Assembly: GCF_030269765.1 (NCBI RefSeq)
Contig: NZ_BSTX01000001.1
Span: 660,009-724,008, forward strand
Length of the DNA stretch: 64,000 nt
Source: Actinorhabdospora filicis
Lineage (GTDB): Bacteria > Actinomycetota > Actinomycetes > Mycobacteriales > Micromonosporaceae
Direction of reading: 5' to 3'
Shown in pieces: positions 49,438 through 58,331 of this stretch (position 1 is the stretch's first letter; every line of letters begins with the position of its first letter). The notes beneath the pieces were generated by a model. The model was not told the origin of the DNA and did not search any database. It saw only the letters and a program-made list of their open reading frames with translations. A program made the position numbers and the translations under genes.

Positions 49438-50301
49438 ATGCGCGTGGACTTCGACACCGACCTGGCCGCCTTCGCCGCCGACGCGGTGCACTGGCTGAGG
49501 GGCGACCCCGTCCGCAACAACGTCGCCGCGACCGTGATCCAGTCGCGGGCCGACGGGCTCGTCGCGCTGGAGCCCGGCGCGCGCTGGATGCGCGTGGTGG
49601 ACGGCGACCGGCTGGCCGGCGTGGCCGCCATGACTCCCCCGCACCCGCTACTGGTGCCCGTGCTGAGCGCCGACGTCGCCGTCGCGCTCGCCGACGGCCT
49701 CGCCGGGGCGCTGCCGCAGCTGCCCGGCGTCGGTGGGCCGCGCGAGGTCGCCGAGCGGTTCACCGCCCGCTGGAGCGCGCGCACCGGCGCGAAGGCCCAC
49801 CTGGTCCGCACCTCGAACCTCTACCGCGCGACCGAGCTCGTCCCGCCCACCGGCGTCCCCGGCCACGCCCGGCCGATCGCCAGGGAGGACCTGGAGACGG
49901 TGGTCGACTGGCTGGCCGCCTTCGCCGTCGAGATCCGCGCCGACGACGGTCCCCCGGCCTCCCGCGAGGACCGCCTGGCGGCCCTGGAACGCCGTCTCGC
50001 CCACGATCCGCCCCTGCTGTGGGTGTGGGAACGCACCGGCCGGATCGTGTCCGTGGCGGGCCGTACGGTGCCCGCCTTCGGCGTGTCCCGGATCAACGCC
50101 GTCTACACCCCGCCCGAGCACCGCGGCCACGGCTACGCCGCGGCCAACGTCGCCCACCTCGCCGCGCTGCTGCTGGCCGAGCCCGCGGTGGAGTTCGCGA
50201 TGCTCTACGCCGACGCGGCCAAACCGGCCAACAACCGGCTCTACCGCCGGATCGGCTTCGAGCTCCACGGCGAGGCCGTGGAGTACCGGTACGGGTACTG
50301 A
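49438..50301 (+). CDS. GNAT family N-acetyltransferase
   Basis: About 287 residues. The C-terminal GNAT fold has [31 protein letters not shown] (acetyl-CoA loop RGHGYA) and [22 protein letters not shown]. The N-terminal half is an extra domain of about 130 residues, as in long actinobacterial GNATs annotated as putative acetyltransferases. ATG at 49438 with GGGAG upstream is preferred; ATG at 49408 is possible. It is probably co-transcribed with the TetR gene. Confidence 0.88.
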   Translation: MRVDFDTDLAAFAADAVHWLRGDPVRNNVAATVIQSRADGLVALEPGARWMRVVDGDRLAGVAAMTPPHPLLVPVLSADVAVALADGLAGALPQLPGVGGPREVAERFTARWSARTGAKAHLVRTSNLYRATELVPPTGVPGHARPIAREDLETVVDWLAAFAVEIRADDGPPASREDRLAALERRLAHDPPLLWVWERTGRIVSVAGRTVPAFGVSRINAVYTPPEHRGHGYAAANVAHLAALLLAEPAVEFAMLYADAAKPANNRLYRRIGFELHGEAVEYRYGY

Positions 50302-50325
50302 CTCCGGCCGCCGCGCCCCGAATGG

Positions 50326-50356
50326 CGAGGAGCCCGGCCGATGGCCGGGCTCCTCG
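50326..50356. terminator. Bidirectional hairpin terminator
   Basis: CGAGGAGCCCGGCC and its exact complement are separated by GAT, then ACTTTCT on the plus strand. It lies between the convergent GNAT and clpX genes. Confidence 0.85.
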
Positions 50357-50383
50357 ACTTTCTCAGACTATGGTGAAGCGGCT

Positions 50384-51667
50384 TCAGGCCGACTTCTCCC
50401 GGCGGATCCGGGGCCGCTTGACCATCCGGTCGCGCGGCACGATCGTCGGGTTCACGTTCTTCAGGACCACGTCCTTGGTGATGACCACGCGCGCCACGTC
50501 GTCGGCCTGGCTGGGGACCTCGTACATCACCGGCAGCAGCACCTCCTCCATGATCGCGCGCAGGCCCCGGGCGCCGGTGCCGCGCAGCATCGCCTGGTCG
50601 GCGATGGGCTCCAGGGCGTCGTCGTCGAAGACGAGCTCCACGCCGTCCAGCTCGAACAGGCGCTGGTACTGCTTGGTGAGCGCGTTGCGGGGCTCGGTGA
50701 GGATCTGGATCATCGCCTGCTTGTCGAGGTTCTTCACCGTCGTCATGACCGGCAGGCGGCCCACGAACTCCGGAATCAGCCCGAACTTGAGCAGGTCCTC
50801 GGGCATGACCTCGCCGAAGATGTCATCGGAGGACATGTCGTCCACCGTGCGCAGCTGCGCGGCGAAGCCGATGGTGCGCTTGCCGATGCGCTGGTCGATG
50901 ATCTGGTCCAGACCGGCGAAGGCGCCACCGCAGATGAACAGGATGTTCGTGGTGTCGATCTGGATGAAGTCCTGGTGCGGGTGCTTGCGGCCGCCCTGCG
51001 GCGGGACCGAGGCGACGGTGCCCTCAAGGATCTTCAGCAGCGCCTGCTGCACACCCTCACCGGAGACGTCGCGGGTGATCGACGGGTTCTCGCTCTTGCG
51101 GGCGGCCTTGTCGATCTCGTCGATGTAGATGATGCCCGTCTCGGCGCGCTTGACGTCGTAGTCGGCGGCCTGGATGAGCTTCAGGAGGATGTTCTCCACG
51201 TCCTCGCCGACGTAACCGGCCTCCGTGAGGGCCGTGGCGTCGGCGATGGCGAACGGGACGTTCAGCATGCGCGCCAGGGTCTGCGCCAGGTGCGTCTTGC
51301 CGCTGCCCGTGGGGCCGATCATCATGATGTTCGACTTGGCCAGCTCCACGCCCGAGTCATTGCGGGAGCCTTCGACCTGGATGCGCTTGTAGTGGTTGTA
51401 GACCGCCACCGCGAGGGACCGTTTGGCGTGTTCCTGACCGACGACGTACTGGTCGAGGAACTCCACGATCTCCTTGGGCTTGGGCAGCTGCTCCCACTTG
51501 ACCTCGCCGGCCTCGGCGAGTTCTTCCTCGATGATCTCGTTACAGAGATCGATGCACTCGTCGCAGATGTACACCCCTGGCCCTGCGATGAGCTTCTTGA
51601 CCTGCTTCTGGGACTTGCCGCAGAAGGAGCACTTCAGTAGCTCGCTTTCACCGATGCGAGGTGCCAC
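50384..51667 (-). CDS. clpX: ATP-dependent Clp protease ATP-binding subunit ClpX
   Basis: A 427-residue AAA+ unfoldase. The zinc-binding domain is [11 protein letters not shown]...[12 protein letters not shown] (two Cys pairs), Walker [10 protein letters not shown], pore loop region GYVGEDVEN, Walker [11 protein letters not shown], and sensor 2 [10 protein letters not shown]. The IGF loop for ClpP docking is visible (KRTIGFAAQ). The GTG start at 51667 has AGGAG 6 bases upstream and gives the usual actinobacterial N-terminus; an in-frame start 21 bases upstream is less likely. It is downstream of clpP2. Confidence 0.97.
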   Translation of the reverse strand: MAPRIGESELLKCSFCGKSQKQVKKLIAGPGVYICDECIDLCNEIIEEELAEAGEVKWEQLPKPKEIVEFLDQYVVGQEHAKRSLAVAVYNHYKRIQVEGSRNDSGVELAKSNIMMIGPTGSGKTHLAQTLARMLNVPFAIADATALTEAGYVGEDVENILLKLIQAADYDVKRAETGIIYIDEIDKAARKSENPSITRDVSGEGVQQALLKILEGTVASVPPQGGRKHPHQDFIQIDTTNILFICGGAFAGLDQIIDQRIGKRTIGFAAQLRTVDDMSSDDIFGEVMPEDLLKFGLIPEFVGRLPVMTTVKNLDKQAMIQILTEPRNALTKQYQRLFELDGVELVFDDDALEPIADQAMLRGTGARGLRAIMEEVLLPVMYEVPSQADDVARVVITKDVVLKNVNPTIVPRDRMVKRPRIRREKSA

Positions 51668-51817
51668 CTGGAACTCCTGCCGTCTCAAGCACCGGGCTTG
51701 GGCTCACCCGGCGTCGCCTGTCCGCTCCTGTTTGACCGTACCCGGTCGGCGCGTGATCGACCGCATTTGCGGCCACCGCCGGGGCGAAGGAGATTCTCAA
51801 CGCCCCGGCGGATGAGC

Positions 51818-52492
51818 TTAGCTCGCCGGGGCGACCTGATTCTTCTTCCGCGACGTGAGAACGCTGTCGATGAGACCGTACTCCTTGGCGTCCTCCGCCG
51901 TGAAGATCTTGTCCCGCTCGATGTCCTTGCGGATGGCGTCCTGCGTCTTGCCGGTGTGGCGGGCGAGGACGACTTCCAGCTGCTTGCGCATCCGGAGGAT
52001 CTCGCGGGCCTGGATCTCCATGTCGGAGGCCTGGCCGTAGGTGCCCTCGGTGGCCGGCTGGTGGATGATGATGCGCGAGTTCGGCAGCGCGATGCGCTTG
52101 CCGGGCGTACCCGCCGCGAGCAGCACCGCGGCGGCGCTGGCCGCCTGCCCCATGCACACGGTGCGGATGTCCGGACGGACGTACTGCATCGTGTCGTAGA
52201 TGGCCATGAGGGCGGTGATCGACCCACCGGGCGAGTTGATGTACATGGTGATCTCGCGATCGGGGTCGGTCCCCTCCAGCACGATCAGCTGGGCCATGAT
52301 GTCGTTCGCCGAGGTGTCGTCGACCGGGCTGCCGAGGAAGATGATGCGGTCCTCGAACATCTTGTTGTACGGGTTCATCTCCTTGACGCCGTAGGACGTC
52401 TTCTCCACGTAGGAGGGGATGATGTACCGGTTGTGCACCGGAGCCCCGGCCGTACCGGTCACGGCCATGTGCAGGTTGTGAAAATCAGACAC
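51818..52492 (-). CDS. clpP2: ATP-dependent Clp protease proteolytic subunit ClpP2
   Basis: A 224-residue serine peptidase. Catalytic Ser119 in VCMGQAASAAAVLL and His144 in IIIHQPATEG are visible, and the Asp lies further on in the DKIFTAEDAKEYGLID region. The N-terminal extension of about 40 residues is typical of actinobacterial ClpP2. It lies 16 bases after clpP1 and is co-transcribed with it; mixed ClpP1P2 rings are the active form in this phylum. Confidence 0.96.
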   Translation of the reverse strand: MSDFHNLHMAVTGTAGAPVHNRYIIPSYVEKTSYGVKEMNPYNKMFEDRIIFLGSPVDDTSANDIMAQLIVLEGTDPDREITMYINSPGGSITALMAIYDTMQYVRPDIRTVCMGQAASAAAVLLAAGTPGKRIALPNSRIIIHQPATEGTYGQASDMEIQAREILRMRKQLEVVLARHTGKTQDAIRKDIERDKIFTAEDAKEYGLIDSVLTSRKKNQVAPAS

Positions 52493-52508
52493 CTTGATCT
52501 ATCCCCTA

Positions 52509-53129
52509 CTACCCGTTGTTGGCCCGCAGCTGCGCGGCACCCGTGACGACGTGGTCGATGAAGCCGTAGTCCCTGGCCTCGGCGGCCGTGAACCAGCGGT
52601 CGCGGTCGGAGTCGGACTCGATCTCCTCCATCGTGCGCCCCGTGTGGTGGGCGACCCGCTCCTGGAACATCTTCTTGGTGTACAGCATCTGCTCGGCCAG
52701 GATGGCCACGTCCGACGCCGTACCGCCGATTCCACCCGACGGCTGGTGCATCATCACACGAGTGTGCGGCAGCGCGGCCCGCTTACCGGGCGTACCCGCG
52801 CACAGCAGCAGCTGCCCCATCGAAGCCGCCATGCCCATGGCCAGGGTCGCGACGTCGTTCGGGATGAACTGCATGGTGTCGTAGATGGCCATACCGGCGT
52901 AAACGGACCCGCCCGGCGAGTTGATGTAGAGCTGGATGTCCCGCTCGGGGTCCTCGGCGGCGAGGAGCAGCAACTGCGCGCAGAGCCGGTTGGCGACCTC
53001 GTCGTTCACCTCACTGCCGAGGAAGATGATGCGCTCCTTGAGCAGACGGTCGAAAACCCGGTCGTCGAGACTACCGGTCTCGGCGGCGCGGGCGACGATC
53101 GCCGCGTTCGGGATGGTCAGATCGCTCAT
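52509..53129 (-). CDS. clpP1: ATP-dependent Clp protease proteolytic subunit ClpP1
   Basis: A 206-residue peptidase. Catalytic Ser103 in MGMAASMGQLLL and His128 in RVMMHQPSGG are visible, and the SDRDRWFTAAEARDYGFIDHV region completes the fold. The N-terminal 20 residues match a short propeptide. It is the first gene of the clpP1-clpP2 operon. A GTTCGC-N5-GCG box lies about 90 bases upstream. Confidence 0.96.
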   Translation of the reverse strand: MSDLTIPNAAIVARAAETGSLDDRVFDRLLKERIIFLGSEVNDEVANRLCAQLLLLAAEDPERDIQLYINSPGGSVYAGMAIYDTMQFIPNDVATLAMGMAASMGQLLLCAGTPGKRAALPHTRVMMHQPSGGIGGTASDVAILAEQMLYTKKMFQERVAHHTGRTMEEIESDSDRDRWFTAAEARDYGFIDHVVTGAAQLRANNG

Positions 53130-53215
53130 GACGCCCTCTCAGGTCCGTGGTTGATGCCTAGTCGCATAGCGACCCTAGTCGGTGGCGTCGCCAAAACCGG
53201 CCCTGGCCGGGCTTT

Positions 53216-53229
53216 GTTCGCTGACAGCG
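53216..53229. promoter_or_regulatory. Putative ClgR-binding site upstream of clpP1
   Basis: GTTCGC-TGACA-GCG matches the GTTCGC-5N-GCG box described for the actinobacterial activator ClgR at clp promoters. It lies 87 bases upstream of the clpP1 start, a normal activator distance. Confidence 0.55.
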
Positions 53230-53492
53230 CAGTTGAACCCGCACCGGGAATACCGCCGACCGCAAGGGAAACCACCCACCCCCGCGCCCCACCCGGCCCC
53301 ACCTCACCGGCGCGCCGCGACACGCCACGAACGGGCGACCTGAACCGCGTCAGAGAGCGGGGGGTGCACCACGGGCCACACAGGCCGCGCTCGTGCCCGT
53401 GCCTGAGCCCGGGCCTGGCCCCGGCGGGTGGGAGGACGCGGAGACACGGCGGGCGGGCGGCGAGCGCGAGAAGGGTGGGCGACGGAGGGAAG

Positions 53493-53546
53493 GTGGACCG
53501 GGTGGACCGGGTGGACCGGGTGACGTGAGTGGACCGGGTGACGTGA
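53493..53546. repeat. 9-bp tandem array
   Basis: Six consecutive 9-mers: GTGGACCGG three times, then GTGACGTGA, GTGGACCGG, GTGACGTGA. Confidence 0.85.
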
Positions 53547-54055
53547 GACGCCGGGACTCCCCACCACCCGACCGAGCCACACGACCGTGCCGCCCGACCG
53601 TGCCGCCCGACCGTGTGACCAAGCCTCAGCGCGACACGATCGAGCACCCGGCACCCGGCACCCGGCACCCGCCCGCGCCAGCACCAGCCGCCCAGGCCTG
53701 CCCCCGGCACCAACGAACCCCAGCGCCACGGCCACCGCCTCCACCCGGCACGGCACCGCACGCCCCAGCCCAGCCCGGCCCGGCCCGAGGACAGGCACAG
53801 ACCGCATCACCTCACATCCACGGCTCCACCCATCCCCACAAGGCACGACACCCAGACGTGCCCGCCCCAGGGCAACGCCCCGGGCGGCCACCGCGACCGA
53901 CGAGCCCACGCATGGCGGCGGGCGGCCAGTGGCAGGCCACAGGCGCCGCGTGCCAGGCAGCGGCCCCGCTTGAGCACCCCCGTCGCCAGCTCGCGAGCGG
54001 ACATGCAGGCTGCCAGCCGAGGCAGGCCACGAATCATGGGCGGGCAGGCAGGCGG

Positions 54056-54282
54056 TCGCCGCGAGGCAGACCGCGAGCCCCGGCGGGACACCCAGTTGGT
54101 CGCCGCGAGGCAGGTCGCGGCCCTAGGCGAGCAGGCGGTCGGCCAATCGCCGCGAGGCAGACCGCGAGCCATAGGCGGGCAGGCAGGCGGCCGGTCGCCG
54201 CGAGGCAGGCCGCGAGCCCTGGCGGGACACGCAGTTGGTCGATGCGAGGCACGCGGCGAGCCAGGCCGAAACCCGGCCACCC
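54056..54282. repeat. 45-bp-class tandem array, five copies
   Basis: Copies beginning TCGCCGCGAGGCAG (the last TCGATGCGAGGCACG) start at 54056, 54100, 54147, 54195 and 54239, 44-48 bases apart. Alternate units carry either GCGGGACAC.CAGTTGG or GCGAGCAGGCGG-like tails. A partial unit precedes at about 54012. Confidence 0.8.
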
Positions 54283-54630
54283 GACACGGTGCCCCGCCAG
54301 CACCAACCGGCGCTCCTCATCCCACCGGCACCAGCCGGCACCCCCTCACCCACCACCGCGGTCTCAGCCTCGTCACCTCTCGGTGGCCTCTATCCACCCT
54401 CGGTGGCCCGTGCCCGCCACACCCGCGCGACAGATAGCCGACGGCAGGCACGGCAAACCCTGGCCGTACCCGGCCGCCACCTGTGAGTCGGCCATGCCCA
54501 GCGCGGCCCAAGGGCGGGTGGCAAGTCAGCGGCGAACCCCGCGACCGCCACCTCCAGCTCGGCCGTCCCGGCGCGGCCAAAGAGTGGGTGGCCAGTCAGA
54601 GACGAACCCGGCAACCACCACCTCTCCAGC

Positions 54631-54720
54631 GACCGGGCTCTCAGTAGCCGTGCTCTCAGCGGCCGGGCTCTCCCGCGACCGTGCTCTCGGTGGCCGTGCC
54701 CTCCCGCGACCGTGCCCGCC
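54631..54720. repeat. 15-bp tandem array, six copies
   Basis: Six units of 15 bp with consensus around GACCGTGCTCTC.G (for example GACCGGGCTCTCAGT, AGCCGTGCTCTCAGC, GGCCGGGCTCTCCCG). Confidence 0.75.
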
Positions 54721-55370
54721 TCACCCGCAGGGCAGGCCGCAGCCCACACCGACCCCGACCCCGGCACCGGTACCGGCGTCCCCGAGTGCCCCGCGCCAGC
54801 CGCGGCCATGGTCGGGCGGCAGGTCCAGGCGACCCCGGTGACCGGCACCGCTCCAGCGTCCGTGCGCCTGTGCCCGGCGCCCTCGCGGGGCAGGCCACCG
54901 GTCGCCTCGAACCGGACCAGCTCGAACCAGGCCAGCTCGAACCGGACCACGTTGCCCCGGCGCCTCATCAGCACCAACCGGAACCAACCGCCACCACCAG
55001 GCGCCACCAGGCGCCACCGGTCCGCCCCGGCACACCTCTGGCCACCCATATCTCCCTGCGGCCAGTGCACCTGCATCCGTGGGCCGCGGCCCACCTTCGG
55101 CACATCACGCGGCGGTCATCCGGCGGTCACATCCCCCTTCGCATCTCCCCCTTCCCGATCAGCTCCAACCCGACTTCGGGCCACCCCGAACTCCCCCACC
55201 CCCTCGGCCCCGAGTCCCCCCGAGTCCCCTCGACACCTCTCTCCCGGCCGCGCCCTCCGGATGGCCACGCCCGTCCCCAAAACCTAAAACCCGGGTACGA
55301 CATTTCCGACTTCACGCCCACCACCCCCAACCGACCCCCCCCCCCACTGATCCGGTTCACCCCGGGCAGC

Positions 55371-55402
55371 AAAAAGACCGCGCACCCATCGGGTGCGCGG
55401 TC
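55371..55402 (-). terminator. Intrinsic terminator of tig
   Basis: GACCGCGCACCC and its exact complement are separated by three bases and followed on the minus strand by TTTTT. It lies 34 bases beyond the tig stop. It implies that tig does not read through into clpP1. Confidence 0.9.
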
Positions 55403-55436
55403 CTCACGCCAACGCGCCGCCGTGAGCGGCGCGCGG

Positions 55437-56834
55437 CTACTCCTCGCCCTCGCCCTTGTCGGCGTCGGCGGCCTCGGCGGCGGCCTGCGCCTCGCGGGCC
55501 TCGCGGCGGCCGGGGAAGAGCTCGTCCTCACCGAGGGTGAAGCCGGCGGTGTCGGTGATGGTGGCGGCCTCGACGACCGACTCCAGCGCCTTGGAGCGGC
55601 GCAGGTCGGCGACGATGCTGCGCAGCTGGCCGTTGCGCATCAGCTGGTCGGCGTACTGCTGGAGCTGGTTCTGCGGGACGCCCTGGCGCTGCGCGCGCTG
55701 CACGACGGCGAAGGTGAGCTCCTGGTCGGAGACCTCCGTCTCCTGCTGCTCGGCGAGCTTGTCCAGGACGAGCTGGTTGCGCAGGGCCGTGGACGCCTGC
55801 TCGGCGAGCTCGGCGTCGAACTCCTCGACGGTCTTGTCCTGGCGGGCCAGGAAGTCCTCAAGGCTGGTGTTGATCTGGCCGAGCTGCTCCAGCAGGTGGC
55901 CCTTGTTGTGTTCGACCTCTTCGGCGACGACGCCTTCGGGGGTCGGGATGCCGGTGGCCTCGACGAGGGCCTCGGCGGTCTTGACGCGGATCTGCTCGGC
56001 GCGCAGGGCCTGGGCGCGGTTCTCCAGGTTGCCCCGGAGGTCGGCGCGCAGCTCGTCCAGCGTGTCGTGCTCGGAGGCGAGGGTCGCGAAGTCGTCGTCG
56101 AGCTCGGGGAGCTCGCGCTCCTTGACGGAGTTGACCTTGACCTCGACCAGCGAGTCGCGGCCGGCGTGCTCGCCGCCGACGAGCTTGGTGGTGAAGGTGG
56201 TGGTCTCGCCGGCGCTGAGGCCGACGACCGCCGCGTCCAGGCCGTCGAGGAGGCTCTCGCTGCCGACCTCGAAGGAGATGCCGTCGGCCGATCCGCCCTC
56301 GACCTCTTCGCCGTCGACGGTGGCCTTCAGGTCGAGCGACAGGAAGTCGCCGTCCTGGACGGCGCGGTCGACGCCCTTGAGGGTGCCGAAGCGGGTGCGG
56401 AGGTTCTGGAGCTGCTCGTCGATCTCACTGTCCTCGACGGTGATCTCGTCGACGGTGACGGTGAGCGTGGACGGGTCCGGCAGCTCGAAGTCCGGGACGA
56501 CGTCGACCTCGGCGGTGAAGGTGAGCGGCTTGCCGTCGGCGATCTCGCCGGGCTCGATCGTGGGCCGCCCCAGGGCCTTGATGTCGTGCTCGGTCAGCGC
56601 GGCGACGTACTGCTCGGGCAGCGCCGCGTCGATCGCCTCGGCGAGCACCGCGCCGCGGCCGACCCGCTGGTCGATGATGCGCGCCGGCGCCTTGCCCGGG
56701 CGGAAGCCGGGGATGCGGACCTGAGCGCCGATCTTCTTGTACGCCTGACGCAGCTGCGGCTCAAGCTCCTCAAAAGGCACCTCGACGGAGAGTCGAACCC
56801 GAGTGTCGCTCAGGCTTTCTACGGTGCTCTTCAC
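55437..56834 (-). CDS. tig: Trigger factor
   Basis: A 465-residue ribosome-associated chaperone. The N-terminal ribosome-binding domain has VKSTVESLSDTRVRLSVEVPF and the signature GFRPGKAP (about 50). The central FKBP-type PPIase domain is DGDFLSLDLKATVDGEEVEGG. The C-terminal helical arms are EEVEHNKGHLLEQLG and NQLVLDKLAEQQETEVSDQEL. The acidic Ala/Glu tail is normal in actinobacteria. The start is the GTG at 56834 with AAGGAG 8 bases upstream. It is separated from clpP1 by the minisatellite block. Confidence 0.97.
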   Translation of the reverse strand: MKSTVESLSDTRVRLSVEVPFEELEPQLRQAYKKIGAQVRIPGFRPGKAPARIIDQRVGRGAVLAEAIDAALPEQYVAALTEHDIKALGRPTIEPGEIADGKPLTFTAEVDVVPDFELPDPSTLTVTVDEITVEDSEIDEQLQNLRTRFGTLKGVDRAVQDGDFLSLDLKATVDGEEVEGGSADGISFEVGSESLLDGLDAAVVGLSAGETTTFTTKLVGGEHAGRDSLVEVKVNSVKERELPELDDDFATLASEHDTLDELRADLRGNLENRAQALRAEQIRVKTAEALVEATGIPTPEGVVAEEVEHNKGHLLEQLGQINTSLEDFLARQDKTVEEFDAELAEQASTALRNQLVLDKLAEQQETEVSDQELTFAVVQRAQRQGVPQNQLQQYADQLMRNGQLRSIVADLRRSKALESVVEAATITDTAGFTLGEDELFPGRREAREAQAAAEAADADKGEGEE

Positions 56835-57006
56835 AGGCGTGACTCCTTGGTACGTGGCATGGTTTGTGGTGCTCGGGGGCGGCGCGTGGCGGCCGTCGGG
56901 GAGCACGAGGCCCCGCCCGAGTCTAGGCCACCCAGAATGCGCTCCCCCACCGAGCATGACCGATGCCACCTGTGAGGTCGGCTTCGACCGCCCGCGTCGA
57001 CCTTCC

Positions 57007-57083
57007 TGGTCGGGACGACAGGATTTGAACCTGCGACCCCCCGCTCCCAAAGCGGGTGCGCTACCAAGCTGCGCCACGTCCCG
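57007..57083 (-). tRNA. tRNA-Pro(TGG), CCA encoded
   Basis: A complete cloverleaf on the minus strand: acceptor CGGGACG/CGTCCCG, D-arm GCGCAGCTTGGTAGCGC, anticodon stem CCCGC/GCGGG with loop TTTGGGA (anticodon TGG), and T-arm GGTTCAAATCC. CCA is encoded (57009-57007). Confidence 0.96.
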
Positions 57084-57334
57084 TAAACCGCGCCCCGCAC
57101 GGACCGCCGTGGTGGGCAGTCGGCTGCTCCGTAGCGTACAACACGGGCGCGATGGGGCCGATCGGGTAATCGGCGGGAGGGGTATTCGGGGCTGACAGGC
57201 GTGGCGGACGGCGGTTGCCCGATGGTGCGGTCATCGGGCGTCAATACCGCGATCCCGGTGAATGTCGTATTACGGTCGCGCTTCCGCCCGGACCGGGCGG
57301 TTCACCAGTGCCCAACCCCACAGAAGGCCCACTC

Positions 57335-57514
57335 ATGACCGAGCCCCAATTCACTCCCCCACCGCCGAGGCGCCCCAGCCTGGGCTCGGCCGATGAGAAC
57401 GACACCGTGGTGATCATGGCCGCCAACTGGAAGGTGGTCGAGCAGTCCCACCCGGCCGGCGACAAGGTCGCCGCCGACGCGCTCATCGTGCTCACCTGTT
57501 CGAAGAAGAAGTAG
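57335..57514 (+). CDS. Small 59-aa protein between two tRNA genes, unknown
   Basis: A 59-residue protein MTEPQFTPPPPRRPSLG...LTCSKKK. The codons show strong third-position G/C bias and AGAAGG lies 8 bases before the ATG, so it looks genuinely coded. A Pro-rich N-terminus, a short hydrophobic strand (DTVVIMAANWKVV) and a basic tail with one Cys are visible. No family is recognised. It lies between oppositely oriented tRNA-Pro and tRNA-Gly genes, and a shared hairpin follows. Confidence 0.55.
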   Translation: MTEPQFTPPPPRRPSLGSADENDTVVIMAANWKVVEQSHPAGDKVAADALIVLTCSKKK

Positions 57515-57545
57515 GCCGATCCGGGCGGCACCGTCCGCGAAAACA

Positions 57546-57575
57546 GCGAACCCCCGGCCGGGGCCGGGGGTTCGC
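57546..57575. terminator. Hairpin terminator of tRNA-Gly and the 59-aa gene
   Basis: GCGAACCCCCGGCC and its exact complement are separated by two bases. It begins 6 bases after the 3' end of tRNA-Gly on the minus strand and 32 bases after the small gene on the plus strand. Confidence 0.8.
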
Positions 57576-57580
57576 ATCGG

Positions 57581-57651
57581 AGCGGGCGACGAGAATCGAA
57601 CTCGCGTAATCAGTTTGGAAGACTGAGGCTCTACCATTGAGCTACGCCCGC
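57581..57651 (-). tRNA. tRNA-Gly(TCC), CCA not encoded
   Basis: A cloverleaf on the minus strand: acceptor GCGGGCG/CGCCCGC, D-arm GCTCAATGGTAGAGC, anticodon loop CTTCCAA (anticodon TCC), and T-arm GAGTTCGATTCTC. The 3' flank reads CCG, so CCA must be added enzymatically. Confidence 0.95.
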
Positions 57652-57703
57652 GAGCCGTACCAGACTATCCGGTCGCGTCGCGCCCTCGCGAGCGGGTTAC
57701 CGC

Positions 57704-58213
57704 TCAGGTCAGCTCCGACATCCGGTACAGCGCGGTGAGCTGGATCCCGGCCTCGGCGAGCTTCTCGGGTCCGCCGGTTTCGCGGTCGAGGACGCAGAGG
57801 GCCTTCTTCACGGTCGCGCCGGACGCGCGCAGCTCGGCCACGGCGTCGAGGATGGCGCCGCCGGTGGAGACGACGTCCTCCACGATCAGCAGGCGGACGG
57901 CGTCGACGCGGCCGCCCTCGGCCAGGCGGCAGGTGCCGTAGGTCTTGGCCTCCTTGCGCACGAACCGCATCGGCAGTCCGGTGCGCAGGGACAGCGCCAC
58001 CGCGAGGGGGATGCCGCCGAGTTCCAGGCCGGCCAGGGCGTCCACGTCGGACGGGACGAGCGGCATGAGGGTCTGGGCGATCTCGTCGAGCAGCACCGGG
58101 TCGGACTCGAAGAGGTACTTGTCGAAGTACTCCGTCGAGGTCGCGCCCGAGCGGAGCGTGAAGGTGCCGGTCAGGTGCGAGCGCGCGCGGATGCGCGATG
58201 CCAGGTTCGCCAT
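57704..58213 (-). CDS. pyrE: Orotate phosphoribosyltransferase
   Basis: A 169-residue enzyme of pyrimidine synthesis, making OMP from orotate and PRPP. The PRPP loop is LLIVEDVVSTGGAILDAV; GLELGGIPLAVALSL and VRKEAKTYGT (catalytic Lys) are typical. The start MANLASRIRARSHLTG at 58213 has GGAGG 5 bases upstream. It stands alone, not with other pyr genes. Confidence 0.94.
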   Translation of the reverse strand: MANLASRIRARSHLTGTFTLRSGATSTEYFDKYLFESDPVLLDEIAQTLMPLVPSDVDALAGLELGGIPLAVALSLRTGLPMRFVRKEAKTYGTCRLAEGGRVDAVRLLIVEDVVSTGGAILDAVAELRASGATVKKALCVLDRETGGPEKLAEAGIQLTALYRMSELT

Positions 58214-58331
58214 CAGGCCTCCGGCGGGGGTGCGGGGGTGTGCAACGTCATTCCTCCGGTGCAGGGGTCCGTACAGGGAGACGGCAGGGATCATACGCGC
58301 CGCCGAGCCCGCGTCCGGGCGGCCGTGAGGG

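Larger units (their letters stand above)
53230..55370. repeat. Minisatellite-rich gene-free block between clpP1 and tig
   Basis: About 2.1 kb without any recognisable protein. It is a succession of short tandem arrays, the main ones listed separately. Others are GCACCCG x4 (53644-53671, 7-bp unit), a 71-bp duplication (54488-54629), a 15-bp unit CTCGAACCGGACCAG x3 (54906-54950) and a run of 11 C (55335-55345). Open frames through it are low-complexity Arg/Pro/Ala/Gly and differ with every unit length, so I regard them as non-coding. Confidence 0.75.

Noticed and set aside
54056..54282. Regular ~45-bp repeats considered as a CRISPR array
   Set aside because: Units are contiguous or nearly so, with no unique spacers of uniform length, and no cas genes are present.
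53393..54841. Long open frames across the minisatellite block
   Set aside because: All are Pro/Arg/Gly/Ala low complexity, occur in several frames at once and change with repeat unit length. No ribosome-binding site or recognisable domain was found.
57241..57531. Minus-strand open frame opposite the 59-residue protein
   Set aside because: Third-position bias and the ribosome-binding site favour the plus-strand gene; the minus frame lacks both.
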